Shown: positions 24,036 through 33,339, counted from the stretch's first letter. The stretch: DNA of 64,000 nt from Spirochaetia bacterium 38H-sp (GCA_039023545.1 JBCHKQ010000001.1:372001-436000); one strand, 5' to 3'. Program-made: numbers and translations. Notes: generated by a model from the sequence alone, not told the origin.

Positions 24036-25247
24036 ATGGGGAATATAATCAACATAGAAGAGCCGGATGAGGCAAAAAAGGGGAGTTTTTTACATATAAA
24101 GGACCTTGATATATTGCTCGAGACAATATTGACACAATCAAGGTTAATTACAAACTCCGATGCAGGTTCTATCTATCTCAAAGATGGGAATAATATAAAG
24201 ATAGAATATGCTCAGAACGATACTTTGCAGGCACAATTGCCGCGGGGACACAAACTTATATATGAAGTTTTTTCCGTGCCAATAAATAATAAGACAATAT
24301 CGGGATATGTGGCAAACACTAAGAAACCGCTTCTCATAGAGGATGTTTATTCTATTCCTTCGTCTGCTCCGTATTCTTTTAGCTCTATGGCGGATACTAT
24401 CTCCGGTTATAAGACGATATCTATGATGACCATGCCGCTTTTGAGTCCCAGGGAAGAACTCCTAGGTGTTATACAGCTTATCAACCCCAAGGATTCTGAT
24501 GGGAATATCAGAGCTTTTTGCAAAATAGACATGGAGGCTGTAAATCAGCTGGTTATGAGCGCTTCTTTTGCTCTTCAGCAGGCAAAGATAATGAGAAACA
24601 TTGTCCTTAAGATGATAAAGATGTCCCAGATGAGAGATCCTCATGAAACAGGCGCTCATGTAAATCGTGTTGCTGCCTATTCTGTTGAGATATACGAGGC
24701 TTGGGCTATACAACAGAATATAGAGGAAAAAGAAATATACAGAACAAAGGATATTCTCAGGATAAGTGCCATGTTGCATGATGCAGGAAAAGTGGCAATA
24801 TCAGATACTATTCTCAAAAAACCGGGAAAACTTACTCCTGAAGAGATGGAAATAATCAAGACTCATACATGGATGGGTGCGCAGCTTTTTTGGGGGCCTG
24901 ATAATGAGTTTGAGCAGGCTGCTTATGATATAAGTCTGACTCATCATGAAAGATGGGATGGCAGCGGGTATCCGGGAAAAGTGGATGTTTTTTCCGGAAA
25001 ACCTTTATCTGGAAGGCTTAGTCCTCTTGCAGGAGAAGAGATACCCATATTTGGCAGAATTGTTTCTCTTGCGGATGTATATGATGCTCTTTCTTCAAAA
25101 AGGAGTTATAAAGAAAAATGGCCGGAGGAGAGAGTAAAGGAGGAATTGCTTAAGATGTCAGGAAAGGCCTTTGACCCTAACCTTGTTAATATATTTTTTA
25201 ATATCTATCAAAATATAGAGTTAATAAGAAAGAGGTATCCGGATTAA
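24036..25247 (+). CDS. GAF domain / HD-GYP phosphodiesterase
   Basis: 403 residues. A GAF domain spans about residues 20-180, with NSDAGSIYL and TMPLLSPREELLGVIQLIN as its typical strands. An HD-GYP domain fills the C-terminal half: HDAGK is the metal-binding HD, HHERWDGSGYP is the GYP signature, and RIVSLADVYDALSS closes the domain. All catalytic residues seem intact, so c-di-GMP hydrolysis is likely, gated by the GAF domain. ATG 24036 follows GGAAAG; an in-frame TTG at 24024 has a poorer site. It is cytoplasmic with no membrane segment. pfkA starts 2 bp downstream. Confidence 0.9.
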   Translation: MGNIINIEEPDEAKKGSFLHIKDLDILLETILTQSRLITNSDAGSIYLKDGNNIKIEYAQNDTLQAQLPRGHKLIYEVFSVPINNKTISGYVANTKKPLLIEDVYSIPSSAPYSFSSMADTISGYKTISMMTMPLLSPREELLGVIQLINPKDSDGNIRAFCKIDMEAVNQLVMSASFALQQAKIMRNIVLKMIKMSQMRDPHETGAHVNRVAAYSVEIYEAWAIQQNIEEKEIYRTKDILRISAMLHDAGKVAISDTILKKPGKLTPEEMEIIKTHTWMGAQLFWGPDNEFEQAAYDISLTHHERWDGSGYPGKVDVFSGKPLSGRLSPLAGEEIPIFGRIVSLADVYDALSSKRSYKEKWPEERVKEELLKMSGKAFDPNLVNIFFNIYQNIELIRKRYPD

Positions 25248-25249
25248 CC

Positions 25250-26344
25250 ATGACAAAAACAAAATGCAAACGGGTAGGTATCCTTACCAGTGGTGGGGAC
25301 TGCCCGGGGCTTAATGCTGCCATACGAGGTGTCGCAAAATCTGCTTATTATAAATACGGAATTGAAATCATAGGGATTTCTAACGGATATAGAGGACTAA
25401 TAGAAGGAGATGTGAGGCCTCTAAAGGCTAAGGACTTTGATGGAATTCTCACAAGAGGTGGAACTATACTGGGAACTTCCAGAGAAAAGCCTTTTAAGCC
25501 GGATGGTAGAGAAAGAGACTCAGATGCAGGAAGCAGAAAAGCCGATGCGATTATAGAAAACTACAAGAAACTTAAGCTCGATTGTCTTGTTGTTTTGGGT
25601 GGAAATGGTACCCATAAAACAGCTTATCTCTTAAAAAAGGCTGGCTTAAATGTGATTGGCCTTCCCAAAACAATAGATAACGATATATGGGGTACCGATG
25701 TTACTTTTGGTTTTCATAGTGCTGTAGATGTTGCAACAGAGGCAATAGATAGACTTCATTCTACTGCTCATTCTCATAACCGTGTAATGGTGATAGAGCT
25801 TATGGGGCATAAGGCCGGATGGCTTACTCTTTATGCAGGCATAGCAGGAGGAGGCGATGTAATTCTAATTCCCGAGATTCCATATTGTATTGATAGTATA
25901 GTGGAGCATCTTGTAAAAAGAAGTAATCAGGGAAAAGAGTTTTCCATAGTTGCTGTTGCAGAAGGAGCAATATCAAAAAAAGAAGCAAATCTTGCTAAAG
26001 AAAAGAAGAAAAAACACAAAAAAGAATCCAAATATCCGTCAATAGGTTATGAGATAGCAAAAAAAATAGAAAAAAAAAGCGGCATGGAAACCAGAGTTAC
26101 TGTTCTTGGCTATCTTCAGAGAGGAGGAACTCCAAATCCGTATGATAGGGTTCTTGCTACAGCCTTTGGTACTGCTGCAGCTGATTTGCTCGCTATGGGA
26201 AGATATGGCTATATGCTTGCTATGAGAAATAACCATGTTGTTCCTGTTCCGCTAGAAGAAGTTGCCGGCAGACTTAAAAGAGTCCCCCCTGATCATGGGC
26301 TTATCTCAACAGCAAGGGATATAGGAACCTGCCTTGGCGACTAG
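25250..26344 (+). CDS. pfkA: 6-phosphofructokinase, atypical active-site subtype
   Basis: A 364-residue PFK-A family enzyme phosphorylating fructose 6-phosphate. TSGGDCPGLNA near the N-terminus binds the phosphoryl donor. The nucleotide-site motif is GGNGTH (117-122) instead of GGDGS. The catalytic motif is PKTIDND (139-145) with Asp143 as base. By alignment the positions that discriminate ATP from PPi enzymes (E. coli 104 and 124) are Gly120 and Lys140. Gly points to ATP and Lys is common in PPi and group III types, so donor choice is uncertain. E. coli Asp103 (Mg-ATP) is Asn119 here. A Lys-rich insert lies near residues 248-260. Confidence 0.92.
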   Translation: MTKTKCKRVGILTSGGDCPGLNAAIRGVAKSAYYKYGIEIIGISNGYRGLIEGDVRPLKAKDFDGILTRGGTILGTSREKPFKPDGRERDSDAGSRKADAIIENYKKLKLDCLVVLGGNGTHKTAYLLKKAGLNVIGLPKTIDNDIWGTDVTFGFHSAVDVATEAIDRLHSTAHSHNRVMVIELMGHKAGWLTLYAGIAGGGDVILIPEIPYCIDSIVEHLVKRSNQGKEFSIVAVAEGAISKKEANLAKEKKKKHKKESKYPSIGYEIAKKIEKKSGMETRVTVLGYLQRGGTPNPYDRVLATAFGTAAADLLAMGRYGYMLAMRNNHVVPVPLEEVAGRLKRVPPDHGLISTARDIGTCLGD

Positions 26345-26475
26345 AATAATAGTAAAAATTTAATAATAAAGTATAAAAAAGTATACACATCCTGTTAATA
26401 TACAAGTTCCCTGTGTTTGTTTTGTGTAATTCTTTTTATTAAAAACAAATAAAAATAATTATACTGTATAAGAAT

Positions 26476-26491
26476 TGGCATGGTATTTGCA
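26476..26491 (+). promoter_or_regulatory. Sigma-54 (-24/-12) promoter
   Basis: TGGCATGGTATTTGCA has GG (26477-26478) and GC (26489-26490) exactly 12 bases apart and matches the TGGCACG-N4-TTGCA consensus at 11 of 12 conserved positions. The start point would be near 26502, so the leader to the GTG at 26516 is only about 14 bases and includes AAGGAG. rpoN and an ntrC-type activator are encoded in the same window. Confidence 0.75.
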
Positions 26492-26515
26492 TATATCTGT
26501 GGGAAGGAGTTGGTT

Positions 26516-27118
26516 GTGCAGGTGATGGAAAAAACATATGATTTAAGAAGCATAGAGCAGGAATTCCTTAGAAAAAGCATACATATGAGTATTGCCCTCT
26601 CTCCCACGGTAGCAAATTTTATAGGGGTACTCCCTACAATTTTTTTACTAGGAATGGGAACCATAGTTTACACTGTTATGGAAGCTATGAGAGTTTCCGG
26701 CCTTAATGTGGGTGTTGTTTCTGCAATAACCTCCATGGTAACCAGAGAAAGGGAGAAAAATGGATTTGTAATCGCTCCTATTACTCTTGGTACTGGTGCT
26801 ATGCTTGCTCTGCTTCTCTATCCTGCACCTGCGGCAACAATAGCAATATATGCTCTTGCCTTTGGTGATGGTTTTGCCAGTCTTGTAGGAAAAAGTATAA
26901 AGACCGTGAAAATTCCTTTTACAGGTGGCAAAAGCCTTGGCGGCAGTTTGGCTTGTTTTTTTGCTGTTTACTTTTCTGCATATCCTTTGCTTGATGATCC
27001 GTATAAGGCAATAATCGTCGCTGTGTCTTCAACGATTATAGAGATGATTCCCTCCAAGGATTTGGATAATATGATTATGCCTGTTGGTACAGGAATGATA
27101 GCAAGTCTTATGTTATAA
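26516..27118 (+). CDS. SEC59/DGK1/VTE5-type CTP-dependent lipid kinase-like membrane protein
   Basis: 200 residues with about six hydrophobic helices. The central motif ALAFGDGFASLVGK and the following FTGGKSLGGSLACF match the family that includes dolichol kinase, yeast diacylglycerol kinase Dgk1 and phytol kinase. It ends early with SKDLDNMIMPVGTGM. The likely role is phosphorylation of a polyprenol or diacylglycerol, with the substrate unknown. GTG 26516 was chosen because AAGGAG (26503-26508) lies at ideal distance; the frame runs further upstream but across the -24/-12 promoter. Its stop touches the stop of the next, convergent gene. Confidence 0.78.
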   Translation: MQVMEKTYDLRSIEQEFLRKSIHMSIALSPTVANFIGVLPTIFLLGMGTIVYTVMEAMRVSGLNVGVVSAITSMVTREREKNGFVIAPITLGTGAMLALLLYPAPAATIAIYALAFGDGFASLVGKSIKTVKIPFTGGKSLGGSLACFFAVYFSAYPLLDDPYKAIIVAVSSTIIEMIPSKDLDNMIMPVGTGMIASLML

Positions 27119-27901
27119 TCATAAGATTTCTTTTTGGTATAGCTTTCTTATAATATAAATACTTCCTGTTACCAGAAGTAGGAAGGCGATGATAATATAA
27201 AGAGCAGGTGAGTCCATAAAAAATAGTATTGCTCTTCCTATTATTATAAATATCAGAAAAAGAGCCTTTTTTATATCAAATCTGCTGCTGTATTCATCAT
27301 GTCCGTTTGCAATACATATTACAGACAATATACATACCCCTACAGAAAATATGCCAAAGGCTCTTGTAAAAAGAGGCAGCGGAATGCCGGAGGAGAAAAA
27401 TAAGGAAGTGTTTAGAGGCATAAACCATGCCATAAAAACAGAAAAAACAATCATCCACAAGCTCAGTCTTCCTATTCTCTGATAGCTCAAAGAGAGAGAA
27501 AAAAAAGAAAATAGAAAGAGGCTTGATAAGCCTATAAAATATCCAAGATAAATCAATCTGTATAAAAGGCGAAGTGAATTTATATCCGGTCTGAATATGT
27601 CCGAAAACAGGATAAAAAGGCGAAATAGCTCAAACTCCATAGAAAAAATAAAAAGCACAAAGAAGTAAAAGTCGGCACTTATGCTTGTCTTGTAAAAATT
27701 CTTGGAAATAAGCATTATTGCCAGAACAAATGACAACTGCAAGAAATATATAAGCAGCAAATCCAGTCTGTATAGGGAAAAAAAAGCCACACCTCCGTCC
27801 CCAATATATACATATAAGGTCAGAATGATATAAGAAATAAGGGCAACTATGGAAATAAGAAGCAAAAAAGAGAATATAAAATTGCGTTGTTTAAGAGTCA
27901 T
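27119..27901 (-). CDS. Multi-spanning membrane protein, unknown function
   Basis: 260 residues with seven to eight hydrophobic helices and very few charged residues outside short loops, so an integral inner-membrane protein. The order of helices resembles the 7TM sensory modules found in front of signalling domains, but no output domain is attached. No family was recognised. The gene is convergent with the lipid-kinase-like gene, with no intergenic base, and divergent from the DUF2259-like gene. No hairpin separates the convergent stops, so transcripts probably overlap. Confidence 0.7.
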   Translation of the reverse strand: MTLKQRNFIFSFLLLISIVALISYIILTLYVYIGDGGVAFFSLYRLDLLLIYFLQLSFVLAIMLISKNFYKTSISADFYFFVLFIFSMEFELFRLFILFSDIFRPDINSLRLLYRLIYLGYFIGLSSLFLFSFFSLSLSYQRIGRLSLWMIVFSVFMAWFMPLNTSLFFSSGIPLPLFTRAFGIFSVGVCILSVICIANGHDEYSSRFDIKKALFLIFIIIGRAILFFMDSPALYIIIAFLLLVTGSIYIIRKLYQKEIL

Positions 27902-27979
27902 ACAAATATATTATCCTCTTTAACAAGAAAAAACTACAGTAAAAAGAAAAGGAAACGATATTAAAAAAGGAGGAAAGTA

Positions 27980-28663
27980 ATGAAGAAAACCCTTATCCCC
28001 CTTGTACTCTTATTGGCAATATTTTCTCTATATGCAGGTGATGCCGCAAGTTTTGTTAATCTTGGATTTTCCGGGGATGGCAACACCTTTATGTTTGGCA
28101 TACATGGCATAACCCAGAAAGATTCCTATCCCTATGCGGAGATGTATGTAGTTGATGTCGCTGATAACGATTTTGTTCCTGCTGGAGTAAAGAAAAAGAC
28201 ATATCCGGTAAGTTTTTTGCCTGGCCAGGACAGCGTTGCGGCTCTTCTTAACCTGTTGGAAGACAACATCAGTCTTACAAAGAAGTATGGTATAGACCAT
28301 CTCAATCAGGGCAGGCTTCTTTACATTCTTGCTAACGGAGCAGAGCCCAAGGACTACATAGAGTTTAGGGATTTTTACACATCCGAGGAATATCATGTAA
28401 CGCTTGTCCAAACAAAAAAAGGAAGCAAAGAAAGCAGTCAGGCTTCTTTTCATATCCAGCTCACAAAGATAGATAAAAGCAAAAACAGTATAACAGCTGT
28501 GATAGGCCTTCCCAACTACTTTAGAAAGGGTGTCATGGAGTATCGCATAAGGCAGATAATCCTTGCACCGGATAATGCCTCCCTTGTGTTTGTTGTGGAA
28601 AAATATTACTACGATACGGATGGTCCTACTATAAAGTATATGGTAGAAACTTATACTCCTTGA
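27980..28663 (+). CDS. Exported DUF2259-like protein
   Basis: 227 residues. The N-terminus MKKTLIPLVLLLAIFSLYAG is a Sec signal peptide. The mature protein begins with DAASFVNLGFSGDGNTFMFG, which I recognise from the DUF2259 family of predicted secreted proteins common in treponemes. It has GQDSVAALLNLLE and a C-terminal Tyr-rich strand region. The function is unknown; periplasmic location is likely. It has an excellent ribosome-binding site (GGAGG). It is followed by a full-length copy of the ACCGAACG repeat at 28675. Confidence 0.8.
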   Translation: MKKTLIPLVLLLAIFSLYAGDAASFVNLGFSGDGNTFMFGIHGITQKDSYPYAEMYVVDVADNDFVPAGVKKKTYPVSFLPGQDSVAALLNLLEDNISLTKKYGIDHLNQGRLLYILANGAEPKDYIEFRDFYTSEEYHVTLVQTKKGSKESSQASFHIQLTKIDKSKNSITAVIGLPNYFRKGVMEYRIRQIILAPDNASLVFVVEKYYYDTDGPTIKYMVETYTP

Positions 28664-28674
28664 TACTTTTTTAT

Positions 28675-28814
28675 CCCGAACGGTGTAAGGCCAGGATTCC
28701 CCTGAGAGCAGGAAAGTGCGCCTTACACCTGCCTGCGGCAAATATCTAGTTATGACAAAAACCAAACTTATAGCGGTAGCAGTGCGGGACGACTGGGCGT
28801 CCCGCACGTTCGGT
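28675..28814. repeat. Full-length cloverleaf-type intergenic repeat, copy 1
   Basis: 140 bp bounded by CCCGAACGG and CGTTCGGT. Hairpin 1 has a perfect 10-bp stem GGTGTAAGGC (28682-28691) with GCCTTACACC (28720-28729). The conserved CTGCCTGCGGC follows. Hairpin 2 has a perfect 10-bp stem GTGCGGGACG (28782-28791) with CGTCCCGCAC (28798-28807). The right half of the conserved middle arm is degenerate in this copy. It lies between two co-directional genes. Confidence 0.85.
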
Positions 28815-28916
28815 CTATATTCTGCTTTCCTGATAGCGCCATGTAAGAAACCAGAAAGTTGACAGCATAAACTTACCGTGATAATGTGTTTTCGAAAACA
28901 TGTTTGGAGGTATTTT

Positions 28917-31253
28917 GTGTACAGGATAGAATCCGGCCGGGTAATTGTTGGCAATAAGGTTCGTTTGAGTTGTCTTTGTACCGGGCTTATCAGGATACAG
29001 TATGCAAAGAGCGGTGTTTTTGAGGATAGACAGAGTGTAAGGGCTATAGGTGGAAGGGGCTCTGTGGGGTTTGACAGTGTAGAGGAGATTCCCGGAGGGA
29101 TTAGGCTACAAAGTGGAGATTTTTATCTGCACTATATGTTTTGCGATATGGATGAGTGGGAAAGGGCTCTTAGTGCTTACCATAATGATAAACTTGTTTG
29201 GCAACCCGATATGATAGATAGTGATAACCTTGGCGGAGTGCATCTGGGGATGGATTGTATACAGAGGGGGATTATTCCTGAGGGTGTCCATTCTGCCGAT
29301 AAAAATTATCATCCCAATAGTACGGAGTATCATCTGTGGAATTATGTTTTTGCAGAGGAGGGCACACAGCCAGATGCCCATTATTATGGTGGACTTGTTA
29401 CTATAGAGCAGCTTCTTGCAAGAGAAAAACTAGAGACTCTTGTCCCGCAGGTTAGAAAAATAATAGAAGAAAGAAAAAAGTATCCGCCTTCTTTTTTGAG
29501 TAGATCGGGTTATTTTTTGTATAACGATTCTTGTACTGCAGTGTATGATGATAGTGGCTGGCCTGTTGAAAGAAAAGCTTGTGAGACTGACTGGTATCTT
29601 TTTCTTTACGGAAGGGACTATTCTCTTGCATACAGACAGTATCTATGCTTGTTTGGCAGAAGTGAGATGCTTCCAAGGTATGTGCTGGGCTTATGGTTTA
29701 GCAGATTTCCAACATACCGGAGAGAGAAGATTGCAGAGTTATATGAGTGTTTTTCTAGTCTAGGTGTCCCCTTGGATGTGTTTGTCTTTGACCTTGAGTG
29801 GCATAAAGGTGGATGGTATGGTTTTGATTGGGATGAGGAGCGATATCCCTGTTATAGAGCTTTGATTGCCAGTCTGAAAGAAAAGGGTGTCAGACTTGCC
29901 GTAAATATTCATCCAGACGGATTGCCTGTTAGTGATTCTCTTTTTGCTGATTTTGTAAAAAGAGCAGGAATAGAAGATAGTTACAGAGAAAAGGTTGTAA
30001 AAGGTGTTTTTAAACCTGTTGATCTTTCTTCAAAGGCCGAGGCCGAGGCTTTTTTTGATGTTTTTCATAAACCCCTTATGGATGAAGCTATAGATATCAT
30101 GTGGATAGACGGGCATGCTTCCGCCAATATAGAAGGTCTGGATAAGCAGTTGTGGACCAATGAGCTTTATTGGCGCTTTTTAAAAAACCAGAGACAGAAT
30201 GCAAGACCTGTTATCCTATCAAGGACAGAAGGTTTTGGCAGTCATAGGTATCCGGTTCATTTTACAGGTGATACTTACAGTCAGTTTGAGGTGCTTAGAT
30301 CTCAGGTAGAATATACCCTCAGAGCAGGTCATATGGCTCAGTCCATGGTTTCTCATGATATAGGCGGACATATGTGGCGTTATAAGCATCTCAATCCGGA
30401 ACTCCTTTGCAGATGGTATCAGTTTGGTGCTATGAGCCCTATTTTCAGGCTGCATTCTTCAGGTGGGAGTGAGAGAGTCCCATGGGAGTACGATGAGTTT
30501 GTAGAAAGGAGTTTTAGACAGGCTATGCTGTGGCGGTACTCTCTTCTTCCGTATTTTTATACTCTTATGAGAGAAAGCCATGATACGGGATTGCCTCTTT
30601 GTAGAAGTTTCTCACTCTTTTATCCCAATTGGGAAGATGGGCTATCTGTATGGGATGAGTATATGCTGGGGGACAGGATTCTTTGTACTCCTTTTGTAAG
30701 GGAATCTTCTTATAGGTCTGTCATACTTCCGGAGGGAGAGTGGTTTTATCCTGTAAGTGGAGAGAGATACATTGGCGACGGAAAATCTTCCTTTGTTCTT
30801 CTTGGAGAGGCTGATTTTACTCCGCCTCATTTTATAAAGACAGGCTCTATCCTTATAAAACAGTCCTCTGCTCTTTCTGCTTCTTCTTTGCCTCGGGAGC
30901 TTGTGATAGAGCTATATCCTGCCTCATTGATCAATGATTCCATATCTGTGTATGAAGACGATGGAGTTTCTATGGAGTATTCTGCAGGTAAATTCTGTTA
31001 TACAAACTTTTCTGCAAAAGGAGACAGTAGGAGGGTAGAAATAAGTATATCCTATCTTGGAGACGTTTCTGTTATACCAGAGGGACGAAGTTTTTCTATG
31101 CGGGTGTTTTGTGATAATGGTTTTAAACTATTGGCAGATGACAGAGTCATGTTTTCTTATAAAAAAAAGGATGAAGACTTGTATCCCGTACAGAGGTATT
31201 ATGAATGCAAGGTTCCCTACGGGACTAAGAAATTCTCTATTGTTTTTGTTTGA
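28917..31253 (+). CDS. Glycoside hydrolase family 31 (alpha-glucosidase/alpha-xylosidase type)
   Basis: A 778-residue retaining alpha-glycosidase. The (beta/alpha)8 barrel begins near FVFDLEWHKGGWYGFDW (about residue 288). The nucleophile segment is MWIDGHASA with Asp near residue 397. The acid/base segment is FTGDTYSQF near residue 448, followed by SHDIGGHM, a classic GH31 block. Beta-sandwich domains follow the barrel. There is no signal peptide, so it is cytoplasmic and probably acts on imported maltodextrin- or isoprimeverose-like oligosaccharides. GTG 28917 is supported by GGAGG at 28906-28910. The WIDGH form of the nucleophile motif differs from the common WxDMNE. No sugar transporter adjoins it. 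Confidence 0.9.
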   Translation: MYRIESGRVIVGNKVRLSCLCTGLIRIQYAKSGVFEDRQSVRAIGGRGSVGFDSVEEIPGGIRLQSGDFYLHYMFCDMDEWERALSAYHNDKLVWQPDMIDSDNLGGVHLGMDCIQRGIIPEGVHSADKNYHPNSTEYHLWNYVFAEEGTQPDAHYYGGLVTIEQLLAREKLETLVPQVRKIIEERKKYPPSFLSRSGYFLYNDSCTAVYDDSGWPVERKACETDWYLFLYGRDYSLAYRQYLCLFGRSEMLPRYVLGLWFSRFPTYRREKIAELYECFSSLGVPLDVFVFDLEWHKGGWYGFDWDEERYPCYRALIASLKEKGVRLAVNIHPDGLPVSDSLFADFVKRAGIEDSYREKVVKGVFKPVDLSSKAEAEAFFDVFHKPLMDEAIDIMWIDGHASANIEGLDKQLWTNELYWRFLKNQRQNARPVILSRTEGFGSHRYPVHFTGDTYSQFEVLRSQVEYTLRAGHMAQSMVSHDIGGHMWRYKHLNPELLCRWYQFGAMSPIFRLHSSGGSERVPWEYDEFVERSFRQAMLWRYSLLPYFYTLMRESHDTGLPLCRSFSLFYPNWEDGLSVWDEYMLGDRILCTPFVRESSYRSVILPEGEWFYPVSGERYIGDGKSSFVLLGEADFTPPHFIKTGSILIKQSSALSASSLPRELVIELYPASLINDSISVYEDDGVSMEYSAGKFCYTNFSAKGDSRRVEISISYLGDVSVIPEGRSFSMRVFCDNGFKLLADDRVMFSYKKKDEDLYPVQRYYECKVPYGTKKFSIVFV

Positions 31254-31315
31254 TTAGGTTATATGTTTCTGGGCGAGGACCATTTCCTCACCCAATAGCG
31301 GAGTTTATTGATAAC

Positions 31316-31636
31316 TTATTTTAGATATTCTTTTAGCTGATTAAAGGCTATTTCTTTTTCTTTTACACCGGTTGTTTTTATTGCTTTTCTCATCACTGTC
31401 TCCCACTCTTCCTGAGGGATTTCCAACTGGATTTCTGCTATACAGTTTTCTATATCCGGATTATTGGGAATATTGTATATCATTTCTTTATCATAAAAGA
31501 ATAGAGAGGACAGCTTCTTTATATAGTCTCCTATTAGGTTGCCCTTCTTTTTTTGCTGTTTTCTCTCCAGATTTTCCTGTTTTTTCTTGGACTTTTTGAG
31601 TTCCCGTTCCATCTTTTCTATTTCGTTCATCTTCAT
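31316..31636 (-). CDS. Small coiled-coil protein, unknown function
   Basis: 106 residues. The first 35 residues are almost entirely Lys/Glu/Gln (ERELKKSKKKQENLERKQQ), predicting a highly charged coiled coil. The remainder has a compact hydrophobic pattern with IPQEEWETVMRKAI. No signal peptide and no known domain. AAGGAG lies upstream of the ATG at 31636, which supports translation. It stands alone between the GH31 and MATE genes on the opposite strand. A GC-containing hairpin (31268-31292) separates it from the GH31 gene but lacks a T tract. Confidence 0.7.
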   Translation of the reverse strand: MKMNEIEKMERELKKSKKKQENLERKQQKKKGNLIGDYIKKLSSLFFYDKEMIYNIPNNPDIENCIAEIQLEIPQEEWETVMRKAIKTTGVKEKEIAFNQLKEYLK

Positions 31637-31762
31637 GAGCTGCTCCTTACGGGATTTTTTATGAGAGGTATTATATGCTACTATTTTTTTTATGCTTTTG
31701 CAACATATGGCTATATTGTGTTTTATTTTTGCGGGGTGTAGACTTGCCAGCCTGGAGGATGT

Positions 31763-33172
31763 ATGCGTATTTTGCCGGTTTTAAAGCCGTCTCCGCTATT
31801 TTTTAAAAGGGTTTTTGTTCTTGCACTTCCAATTGCCTCACAAAATCTGCTTTTTTCTTCTCTTAATATGCTGGATATTTTTATGATTGGACAGCTGGGG
31901 ACAGATCCTGTAAGTTCTGTATCACTTGCCAACCAGGTTTCTTTTATTGTTTTTCTTTTTATTTTTGGTATTGGTACAGGCTCGTCTGTATTTTGGGCTC
32001 AGTTTTGGGGTGCGGGAAATAAAAAGGATATGCATGCTGTTATGGGGATTGCTTTGACAGCAGGTCTTACTATGTCTCTTTTTGTTTCTCTTCTTGTTTT
32101 TATGTTTCCTGGAGATATATTTTCCTTTCTTTCTCCTGACAACAACGTAAGAAAGTTGGGTGCAGATTATCTCAAGTGGATGTGGCCAACCTATCCCTTT
32201 ACTGCGGTTTCTCTTATCTATGCGATTGCTTTGCGTTCCACGGGAAATGCCAGATTGCCTTTTCTGATTTCTTCTTTGTCACTTCTCATCAATACTGTAG
32301 GAAACTATATTCTTATATTTGGCAAGATTGGTTTTCCTGCCATGGGTGTCGAGGGTGCTGCTATCGCAACTCTTATTGCACGTGCAACAGAGGCCTTTCT
32401 GACTGTTTTTTTTGTTTATGCAAGAAAGACGGCATTTGCAGCACCTCTCAAAAATCTTTTTTCTGCTTCTACGCATCTTATCAAAGATTATATAAAAAAA
32501 GTCTGGCCTGTTGTTACTAATGAGCTTGGCTGGTCTCTTGGTATGAGTGCATATCAAGTGATATTTGCCCGTGTTAGCACAGACATGGTAGCTGCCAACA
32601 CCCTTGCTGGTACTCTTATCAATTTTGCAGTTGTATTCTTTGTGGGAAGTAGCAATGCTTGTGGCGTTATGATTGGCAATGCTCTAGGTGCTCATAGGAC
32701 AAAGCGTGCAAAATCCTATGCAAAGGCCTTTGCTGTATGGGCATTTTTGTTGGGTGTTTTTTTTGGTTTGCTTTTGATTCTTGCCTCTGATATTTTTTCC
32801 CGCTTGTTTAACATTTCTACAAACGCGCGCTATCTTCTTAGAGTTTATATCATTCTCTTTGGTTGCTTCATGGGCTTTAAGATTTTTAACTGGCATACGG
32901 TTGTGGGAATATTCCGTTCTGGTGGTGACACCTCCTTTTGTATGCTGATGGAACTGGGCTCTGTCTGGTTGATTGGAGTGCCGCTGGTCTTTTTGTCTGC
33001 TCTCATATGGGATTTGTCCTTTTTCTGGATTATTTTTCTCATGCAGACCGAGGAGCTAGTCAAGTTCTTTATAGGCCTATGGCGTTTTGTATCGGGCAAG
33101 TGGATAAAGATGGTAGGTGGAAAAATCATAACAGAACCCTACGAGCCTCACGAGCAAATGCTGGAACCTTGA
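31763..33172 (+). CDS. MATE family efflux transporter
   Basis: 469 residues with 12 hydrophobic helices in two homologous halves. MATE hallmarks are visible: LPIASQNLLFSSLNMLDIFMIGQLG in the first helix pair (given here as the family start, residues 18-42), then GIGTGSSVFWAQFWGAG, and ALRSTGNARLPF. MATE proteins export cationic drugs or metabolites with Na+ or H+. GGAGG precedes the ATG. A diverged copy of the intergenic repeat begins 13 bp after the stop. Confidence 0.93.
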   Translation: MRILPVLKPSPLFFKRVFVLALPIASQNLLFSSLNMLDIFMIGQLGTDPVSSVSLANQVSFIVFLFIFGIGTGSSVFWAQFWGAGNKKDMHAVMGIALTAGLTMSLFVSLLVFMFPGDIFSFLSPDNNVRKLGADYLKWMWPTYPFTAVSLIYAIALRSTGNARLPFLISSLSLLINTVGNYILIFGKIGFPAMGVEGAAIATLIARATEAFLTVFFVYARKTAFAAPLKNLFSASTHLIKDYIKKVWPVVTNELGWSLGMSAYQVIFARVSTDMVAANTLAGTLINFAVVFFVGSSNACGVMIGNALGAHRTKRAKSYAKAFAVWAFLLGVFFGLLLILASDIFSRLFNISTNARYLLRVYIILFGCFMGFKIFNWHTVVGIFRSGGDTSFCMLMELGSVWLIGVPLVFLSALIWDLSFFWIIFLMQTEELVKFFIGLWRFVSGKWIKMVGGKIITEPYEPHEQMLEP

Positions 33173-33184
33173 TTATTATTTTAT

Positions 33185-33339
33185 ACCGAACGCATAGGGG
33201 TCCGTTTGCCCCCTATGCTGCCTTCGGCACAGAAACTAGCTGCTAGGCTCTATCCTTTTTGCTGCATATCTGTCCACATCAGGAGGAGCTATGCCAATTT
33301 TGATTTTTTTCTGTCATGTCACAGCTCTGATGTTGGGTA
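33185..33339. repeat. Cloverleaf-type intergenic repeat, copy 2 (partly decayed)
   Basis: It begins with ACCGAACGC. Hairpin 1 has a 9-bp stem GCATAGGGG (33192-33200) with CCCCTATGC (33210-33218). Then comes TGCCTTCGGCA, which can fold alone as a TTCG-type tetraloop. The right boundary is diverged to GATGTTGGGTATGA. The right half (33281-33345) is clearly homologous to the half-element at 34568. Confidence 0.7.

Noticed and set aside
26345-26470. Regulatory RNA or terminator after pfkA
   Set aside because: Only a weak AT hairpin (GTATA/TATAC) is present; no conserved riboswitch-like pattern is visible.
31268-31292. Hairpin after the GH31 gene as a terminator
   Set aside because: The stem TGGGcGAGGA / TCCTCaCCCA is plausible but no T tract follows on either strand and it lacks the repeat-family motif.
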